Shown here: positions 59,128 through 64,000 of the stretch, one piece after another | Numbering within the stretch: the first letter of the stretch is position 1 | How the letters are laid out: every line of letters begins with the position of its first letter | Source of the DNA: Micromonospora tulbaghiae | GTDB taxonomy: Bacteria; Actinomycetota; Actinomycetes; Mycobacteriales; Micromonosporaceae | DNA: 64,000 nt | NCBI RefSeq assembly: GCF_900091605.1 | Contig: NZ_FMCQ01000010.1 | Coordinates: 186,001 to 250,000 of the forward strand | Direction of reading: 5' to 3' | Notes under the pieces: generated by a model | Told to the model about the DNA's origin: nothing | Databases searched by the model: none | The model's input: the letters and a program-made list of their open reading frames with translations, nothing else | Position numbers and translations under genes: made by a program

Positions 59128-59154
59128 TGAAAGCGCTTACTGAAAGCGCATTCA
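59128..59154. promoter_or_regulatory. Two adjacent LacI-type operators
   Basis: TGAAAGCGCTTAC (59128-59140) and TGAAAGCGCATTCA (59141-59154) share TGAAAGCGC and abut. The first holds AAGCGCTT and the second TGAA-N6-TTCA, both with the central CG typical of LacI-family sites. They lie 61 bases from the lacI start and 16 bases from the oxidoreductase start, so both promoters could be blocked. Confidence 0.75.
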
Positions 59155-59169
59155 CGGCCGGGAGGCACA

Positions 59170-60321
59170 GTGGAACGCACGTCCGTCGGCATCATTCTCA
59201 ACGGCGTCACCGGCCGGATGGGCTACCGGCAGCACCTGGTCCGGTCCCTGCTCGCCATCCGCGAACAGGGCGGCGTGCCGGCCCGCGACGGCAGCCGCAT
59301 CTGGCCCGAGCTGACCCTGGTCGGCCGCGACCAGAACCGGCTCGCCGAGATCGCCGAGCGGCACGGGCTGCCGGCGTACACGACCGACCTGGACGCGGCG
59401 CTCGCCGACGACGCCCACCAGATCTACTTCGACGCGCAGGTGACCACCGCGCGGGAGAAGGCGATCCGGGCGGCGATCGAGGCCGGCAAGCATGTCTACA
59501 CCGAGAAGCCGCTCGCCGAGGGGTTCCTCGCCTCGCTGGAGCTGGCCCGGCTCGCCGCCGCCAAGGGCGTCCGCAACGGCGTCGTGCAGGACAAGCTGTT
59601 CCTGCCCGGCCTGCGCAAACTCAAGCGGCTCGTGGACGGCGGCTTCTTCGGCCGGATCCTGTCCGTGCGCGGCGAGTTCGGCTACTGGGTGTTCGAGGGC
59701 GACTGGCAGGCCGCGCAGCGCCCGAGCTGGAACTACCGCGCCGAGGACGGCGGCGGCATCACGCTGGACATGTTCCCGCACTGGCACTATGTGCTGGAGC
59801 AGATCATCGCCCCGGTCACCGCCGTCACCGCCGTCACCGCCACGCACGTCCCCGAGCGCGTGGACGAGACCGGCGCCGGCTACCGGGCCACCGCCGACGA
59901 CGCCGCGTACGGCATCTTCGAGCTGGCCGGCGGCATCGTCGCGCAGATCAACTCCTCCTGGGCGGTCCGCGTGCACCGGGACGAGCTGGTCGAGTTCCAG
60001 GTCGACGGCACGCACGGCAGCGCTGTGGCCGGGCTGCGCGACTGCCGCATCCAGCACCGGGGCGCCACCCCGATGCCGGTGTGGAACCCCGACCTGCCGG
60101 TCACCGAGCCGTTCCGCGCGCAGTGGCAGACAGTGCCGGACAACGGCGAGCACGACAACGCGTTCAAGGTGCAGTGGGAGGCGTTCCTGCGCCACGTCGT
60201 CGACGACGAGCCGTTCCCGTGGGACTTCCTGGCCGGAGCCCGGGGCGTGCAACTGGCCGAGGCCGGGCTGCGCTCGGCGCGGGAGGGACGGCGGGTGCAG
60301 ATCGAGGAGATCCCCCGGTGA
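59170..60321 (+). CDS. Gfo/Idh/MocA family oxidoreductase
   Basis: 383 residues, GTG start after GGAGG. N-terminal Rossmann part (GIILNGVTGRMGYRQHLV, then TEKPLAEGFLASLELARLAAAKGV, whose EKP Lys is the conserved catalytic residue) and the C-terminal GFO_IDH_MocA_C sheet (GGITLDMFPHWHYVLEQII, with the His of DxxxH). Oxidises or epimerises a sugar or inositol with NAD(P). First gene of an operon with DUF993 and a sugar isomerase; the stop overlaps the next start (GTGA). Under LacI-type control. Confidence 0.9.
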   Translation: MERTSVGIILNGVTGRMGYRQHLVRSLLAIREQGGVPARDGSRIWPELTLVGRDQNRLAEIAERHGLPAYTTDLDAALADDAHQIYFDAQVTTAREKAIRAAIEAGKHVYTEKPLAEGFLASLELARLAAAKGVRNGVVQDKLFLPGLRKLKRLVDGGFFGRILSVRGEFGYWVFEGDWQAAQRPSWNYRAEDGGGITLDMFPHWHYVLEQIIAPVTAVTAVTATHVPERVDETGAGYRATADDAAYGIFELAGGIVAQINSSWAVRVHRDELVEFQVDGTHGSAVAGLRDCRIQHRGATPMPVWNPDLPVTEPFRAQWQTVPDNGEHDNAFKVQWEAFLRHVVDDEPFPWDFLAGARGVQLAEAGLRSAREGRRVQIEEIPR

Positions 60322-61481
60322 GCACGCGCATCACGCTGCCGGCGTCGGGCGGCGGCACCGAGAAGCTGACGCTGCGCGAACCGCCCGCGTGGCAAAGGCC
60401 GTCCGGGCCGCCGGCCGGCCGGATCGCGTACGCGGCGGCGCACGTCGTCGCCGACCCGTACGCCGACAACTCCCCCGGCCGCCCGGCGCGCCTGGACTGG
60501 GACGCGACGCTCGCGGTGCGGCGCGACCTGTGGTCGTGGGGCCTCGGTGTGGCCGAGGCGATGGACACCGCGCAGCGCGGGATGGGGCTGGACTGGGCGG
60601 CCACCCGCGAGCTGATCCGGCGCAGCGCCGCCGAGGCCGCCGCCTGCGGCGGTCGCATCGTCGCCGGGGCCGGCACCGACCAGCTCACCGGCACGCCGGG
60701 CACGCTCGACGAGGTCGTCGCCGCGTACGCCGAGCAGATCACCGTCGTCCAGGAGTGCGGCGCCACGCCGGTGCTGATGGCCAGCCGGCACCTCGCCGCG
60801 CTCGCCACCGGCCCCGGTGACTACCTGCGCGTCTACGAACGGGTGCTGCGGGAGGCAGGCGCGCCGGTGGTGCTGCACTGGCTCGGCGACATGTTCGACC
60901 CGGCGCTGTCCGGCTACTGGGGCTCGACCGACCTGGACGAGGCCACCGCGACGTTCGCCGCGCTGGTGCACGCCCACGCCGGCCTGGTCGACGGGGTGAA
61001 GGTGTCGCTGCTCGACGCGGGCCGGGAGGTGCGGCTGCGGGAGCTGCTGCCGCCGGCCGTGAAGGTCTACACCGGCGACGACTACCACTACCCGGAGCTG
61101 ATCGAGGGCGACGGGAAGCGGTTCAGCCATGCGCTGCTCGGCGCGTTCGCGGCGATCGCCCCGGCCGCGTCGGCAGCGCTGGGACGCCTCGACGCGGACG
61201 ACAGGGCCGGGTTCCGCGCGATCCTGGACCCGACGGTGCCGCTGTCCCGGCACCTGTTCGCCCCGCCCACGCCGTACTACAAGACCGGCATCGCGTTCCT
61301 GTCCTGGCTGAACGGGCGGCAGCCCGGCTTCACCATGGTCGGCGGCCTGCACGGCGGGCGCGGCGTACCGCACCTGGTCGAGGCGTTCCGGCTGGCCGAG
61401 GCGGCCGGGCTGCTGTGCGACCCGGAACTGGCGGCGCGGCGGATGCGCGCGTACCTCGACGTCGCGGGCGTGGCCGGATGA
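60318..61481 (+). CDS. DUF993 family protein (DapA-like TIM barrel)
   Basis: 387 residues from GTG 60318, coupled to the previous gene. Begins VSTRITLPASGGG; barrel features RIAYAAAHVVADPYADNSPGRPARLDWDATLAVRRDL, GRIVAGAGTDQL, VLMASRHLAAL, VDGVKVSLLD (candidate Schiff-base Lys in the VKVSLL strand) and VYTGDDYHYPEL. DUF993 is related to dihydrodipicolinate synthase-type aldolases and recurs with Gfo/Idh enzymes and sugar isomerases. The reaction is unknown; an aldolase-like cleavage of a keto-sugar acid is plausible. Confidence 0.85.
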   Translation: MSTRITLPASGGGTEKLTLREPPAWQRPSGPPAGRIAYAAAHVVADPYADNSPGRPARLDWDATLAVRRDLWSWGLGVAEAMDTAQRGMGLDWAATRELIRRSAAEAAACGGRIVAGAGTDQLTGTPGTLDEVVAAYAEQITVVQECGATPVLMASRHLAALATGPGDYLRVYERVLREAGAPVVLHWLGDMFDPALSGYWGSTDLDEATATFAALVHAHAGLVDGVKVSLLDAGREVRLRELLPPAVKVYTGDDYHYPELIEGDGKRFSHALLGAFAAIAPAASAALGRLDADDRAGFRAILDPTVPLSRHLFAPPTPYYKTGIAFLSWLNGRQPGFTMVGGLHGGRGVPHLVEAFRLAEAAGLLCDPELAARRMRAYLDVAGVAG

Positions 61482-62317
61482 CCGCCGACACCCGGCTGGC
61501 CCGGCTGTCGCTCAACCAGCGCACCACGCGGCGCTGGTCCGTGGCGGAGGCGGTCGACGGGTGTGTGCGCGCCGGCATCCCGGCGATCGGGCTGTGGCGC
61601 GAACCGGTGGCCGAGATCGGCGTACCGGCCGCGGCGCGGCTCGTCGCGGACGCCGGGCTGCGGGTGTCGTCGCTGTGCCGGGGCGGGTTCCTCACCGCCG
61701 CCGACGAGGCCGGACGAATCGAGGCCCTCGCTGACAACCGGCGCGCCATCGACGAGGCCGCCGCGCTGCGCGCCGCCTGCCTGGTGCTGGTCGTCGGCGG
61801 CCTGCCGCCCGGTTCCCGCGACCTGGCGGGTGCCCGGCGGCGGGTCGCGGACGCGCTGGCCGAGCTGGCGCCGTACGCCGCCGAGCGCGGGGTACGCCTC
61901 GCGCTGGAGCCGCTGCACCCGATGTACTGCGCCGACCGGGCGGTGCTGTCCACGCTCGGGCAGGCGCTCGACCTGGCCGAGGCGTTTCCGGCCGAGCAGG
62001 TGGGCGTCGTGGTGGACACGTTCCACGTCTGGTGGGATCCGGACGTGTGGCGGCAGATCGCCCGCGCCGGAACGCGGATCGCGAGCTTCCAGGTGTGCGA
62101 CTTCCTCACCCCGCTGCCGGCCGACGTGCTGCTCGGCCGCGGCATGATGGGCGACGGGCACATCGACTTCCCGCCGCTGCGCCGCGCCGTGGAGGCCGCC
62201 GGGTACTCAGGCGACGTCGAGGTGGAGATCTTCAACGCCGAGGTGTGGGCCACCGACCCGGACCAGGTGCTCGCCACCATGACCGCCCGGTACGTGGAGC
62301 GGGTGCTGACCGGCTGA
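61478..62317 (+). CDS. Sugar phosphate isomerase/epimerase family TIM barrel
   Basis: 279 residues; ATG overlaps the DUF993 stop (ATGA). RLSLNQRTTRRWSVAEAVDGCVRAGIPAIGLW, VLVVGGLPPGS, LALEPLHPMYCADRAV (Glu ligand), VGVVVDTFHVWWDPD (Asp and His), FQVCDFLTP and GDVEVEIFNAEVW (Glu). The full metal-ligand set of the AP-endonuclease-2 family is present, so it is probably active on a sugar or keto-sugar. Third gene of the LacI-controlled operon. Confidence 0.88.
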   Translation: MTADTRLARLSLNQRTTRRWSVAEAVDGCVRAGIPAIGLWREPVAEIGVPAAARLVADAGLRVSSLCRGGFLTAADEAGRIEALADNRRAIDEAAALRAACLVLVVGGLPPGSRDLAGARRRVADALAELAPYAAERGVRLALEPLHPMYCADRAVLSTLGQALDLAEAFPAEQVGVVVDTFHVWWDPDVWRQIARAGTRIASFQVCDFLTPLPADVLLGRGMMGDGHIDFPPLRRAVEAAGYSGDVEVEIFNAEVWATDPDQVLATMTARYVERVLTG

Positions 62318-62391
62318 ACCGGCGTGACGAGTCCGGCCTGTCGGATAAATCAGGTGGCCGCTCCCCCGGCTCCGGGGGCAGGATCGGGATC

Positions 62392-63558
62392 ATGGCATCC
62401 CGGCACATCACCACCCCGATCACCACCGACCTGCTTCGCGGCGCGCTCGACCTGGAACACACAGCGGACGGGGTGCTGCCGCACCGGCTGCCCGCGTGGG
62501 CCCGGGCGCAGAACGTCGACCCGCAGCTGATGACGGCGGAGGCGATGCCCTCGGGCGTACGGCTGGTGTTCCGTACCCGCGCCACCACAGTCGAGCTGGA
62601 CGTGCTGCCCACGAAGATGGTCTACCGGGGCACCGGGCCGCGTCCCGACGGCCGCTACGACCTGGTCGTCGACGGCCGCCTCGCCGGCCAGGCCACCGCC
62701 GACGGCGGCAGGGTGCTCACCATCGACCTCGCCACCGGCACGTCCGGCGTCGAGGCGGGCCCGGTCGCCACGGTGCGCTTCACCGACCTGCCCGCCACCG
62801 ACAAGGAGGTGGTGATCTGGCTGCCGCACCGGGAGATTACCGAACTGGTGGCGCTGCGCACGGACGCGCCGGTCGAGCCGGCCGACACGGACGGACGCCG
62901 GGTGTGGCTGCACCACGGCAGCTCGATCAGCCACGGCTCGGACGCGGAGAGCCCCACCGGCACCTGGCCCGCGATCGCCGCCACGCTCGCCGGCGTGGAG
63001 CTGGTCAACCTCGGGTTCAGCGGCAGCGCGCTGCTCGACCCGTTCACCGCCCGCGCGATGCGCGACACCCCGGCCGACCTGATCAGCGTCAAGATCGGCA
63101 TCAACGTGGTGAACAGCGACCTGATGCGGTTGCGCGCGTTCGGCCCCGCCGTGCACGGCTTCCTGGACACCATCCGGGAGGGGCATACGCAGACCCCGCT
63201 GCTGGTCGTGTCGTCGATCCTGTGCCCGATCCAGGAGGACACGCCCGGCCCGGGCGCGGTCGAGTTCGTCGACGGGCGGATGCGGTTCCGGGCCACCGGC
63301 GACCCGGCCCAGGTGACCGCCGGTCGGCTCACGCTGCGCGTCATCCGCGCCGAGCTGGCGCGGATCGTGGCGTCCCGGGCCGCCGCGGACCCGAACCTGC
63401 ACTACCTCGACGGGCTGGAGCTGTACGGCGAGGCCGACTACGCCGAACTGCCGCTGCCCGACGAGCTGCACCCCGACCCGGCCGCCGACCGCCGCATCGG
63501 CGAGCGGTTCGCCGCGCTGGCGTTCGGACCGAAGGGACCGTTCGCCGCACCGGAGTGA
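62392..63558 (+). CDS. SGNH/GDSL-type hydrolase
   Basis: 388 residues from ATG 62392; CAGGAT seven bases upstream may be its -10. An N-terminal beta domain (1-165) precedes the SGNH hydrolase: block I HHGSSISHGSDAE (nucleophile Ser), block II GFSGSALLD (Gly), block III KIGINVVN (Asn), block V PDELHPDP (Asp and His). No signal peptide, so cytosolic. Probably an acyl or carbohydrate esterase acting with the preceding sugar genes; substrate inferred only. Confidence 0.88.
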   Translation: MASRHITTPITTDLLRGALDLEHTADGVLPHRLPAWARAQNVDPQLMTAEAMPSGVRLVFRTRATTVELDVLPTKMVYRGTGPRPDGRYDLVVDGRLAGQATADGGRVLTIDLATGTSGVEAGPVATVRFTDLPATDKEVVIWLPHREITELVALRTDAPVEPADTDGRRVWLHHGSSISHGSDAESPTGTWPAIAATLAGVELVNLGFSGSALLDPFTARAMRDTPADLISVKIGINVVNSDLMRLRAFGPAVHGFLDTIREGHTQTPLLVVSSILCPIQEDTPGPGAVEFVDGRMRFRATGDPAQVTAGRLTLRVIRAELARIVASRAAADPNLHYLDGLELYGEADYAELPLPDELHPDPAADRRIGERFAALAFGPKGPFAAPE

Positions 63559-63622
63559 CGGACACCCACCCACGGCACGGTGTGACCCAGGTCACGCCGC
63601 GCCGTGATCCGTCGGAGGCGCC

Positions 63623-64000
63623 GTGAACGACCATCTAGGCGTGGGAGGAAGCCAACAGGACGAGGAGCGGCTGCTGCGGCGGGTCGCACGCGCCGACCTG
63701 GACGCGTTCGACGAGCTGTACCGGCGTACGTCGCCGTGGCTCGCGATCCGGCTTCGGCGGCGCTGCGCCGACGACGGCATCGTCGCCGAGGTCCTCCAGG
63801 ACACGTACCTGACGGTGTGGCGGGCCGCCGGCTCGTTCAGCGGGATCCGGCCCTCCGGTGGCGCGGACGCGCCCGGTGGCTCGGCCGCCGGCTGGATCTG
63901 GACCATCGCGGCCCGGCGCCTGGTCGACGCGCTGCGCCGCCGCGCCCGCGTGCAGGAGGTGCCGACCGACGTGCTGCCGGTACGCAGCGCGCCGGCCGCC
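63623..64000 (+). CDS. ECF RNA polymerase sigma factor (3' end cut by window)
   Basis: 126 residues visible from GTG 63623, with GGAGG five bases before it; the frame is open to the window end. Sigma region 2: EERLLRRVARADLDAFDELYRRTSPWLAIRLRR, then VAEVLQDTYLTVWRAAGSF and WIWTIAARRLVDALRRRAR, the -10 recognition helix. Region 4 is beyond the window. An 18-residue Gly/Ser/Pro-rich insert sits between the two region-2 segments. ECF factors direct stress or envelope regulons, often with an anti-sigma gene next. Confidence 0.9.
   Translation, partial: MNDHLGVGGSQQDEERLLRRVARADLDAFDELYRRTSPWLAIRLRRRCADDGIVAEVLQDTYLTVWRAAGSFSGIRPSGGADAPGGSAAGWIWTIAARRLVDALRRRARVQEVPTDVLPVRSAPAA

Noticed and set aside
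58998-60317. Long plus-strand frame upstream of the DUF993 start
   Set aside because: The upstream part is an out-of-frame shadow of the Gfo/Idh gene; the coupled GTG at 60318 is the real start.
62363-62378. CCCCCG-GCTC-CGGGGG hairpin before the SGNH hydrolase gene
   Set aside because: Could be a terminator after the isomerase gene, but it also sits where the -35 of the hydrolase promoter would be; evidence is too weak to call.
1-64000. CRISPR arrays, tRNA genes, insertion sequences and riboswitches
   Set aside because: No regularly spaced repeats, no tRNA-like cloverleaf ends, no transposase reading frames and no conserved leader motif were seen.

Overview
The window is very GC-rich actinobacterial DNA with GTG and TTG starts, many translationally coupled genes and several probable leaderless promoters. 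The gene set points to a Micromonospora-like member of the Micromonosporaceae: HelR-type RNA polymerase factor, DUF397, DUF7019, F420/PPOX-type enzyme, type VII-linked toxins and DesK-type two-component systems. That placement is an inference from gene content. Both ends cut genes: an AidB-like acyl-CoA dehydrogenase on the left and an ECF sigma factor on the right. I see no tRNA, rRNA, CRISPR array or insertion sequence. The only gene-free stretch above 300 bases, 5183-5526, holds a decayed AlkZ-like gene.

Layout. 0-9.5 kb: small enzymes and regulators (MOSC, GNAT, MalY/PatB-type lyase, MarR with a divergent quinone oxidoreductase, DinB, WYL regulator, NIPSNAP), then a YeiH exporter operon with a flavin reductase. 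9.6-18.4 kb: TetR, HelR behind a rifamycin-element-like inverted repeat, a DrrAB-type exporter, and a sensor kinase/response regulator divergent from a second ABC transporter. 18.4-22.8 kb: dehalogenase-like hydrolase, BTAD regulator, PLP decarboxylase. 22.8-28.3 kb: two divergent polymorphic-toxin operons arranged as mirror images, each running YbaB-like protein, small secretion-type protein, toxin, candidate immunity protein. 28.3-32 kb: methyltransferase, then a CPBP protease/kinase/regulator operon.

32-50.6 kb is a defence-like island. It holds a 1151-residue kinase with WD40-type repeats and two linked genes, then a minus-strand series hsdM-hsdS-hsdR-membrane protein-Ser/Thr kinase-PD-(D/E)XK/RAMA nuclease-DUF6308 with short gaps and stop/start overlaps, consistent with one transcription unit. 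hsdS carries an in-frame amber codon. A separate HTH-N6-methylase fusion lies upstream and has His where the catalytic Asn/Asp is expected.

50.7-58 kb holds surface lipoproteins, an RNase H-like protein, methyltransferases, an arginase-fold protein with altered metal ligands, a Nudix hydrolase and a Tat-exported isomerase-like protein. 58-63.6 kb is a LacI-controlled carbohydrate operon (oxidoreductase, DUF993, sugar isomerase) followed by an SGNH hydrolase and the cut sigma factor gene.
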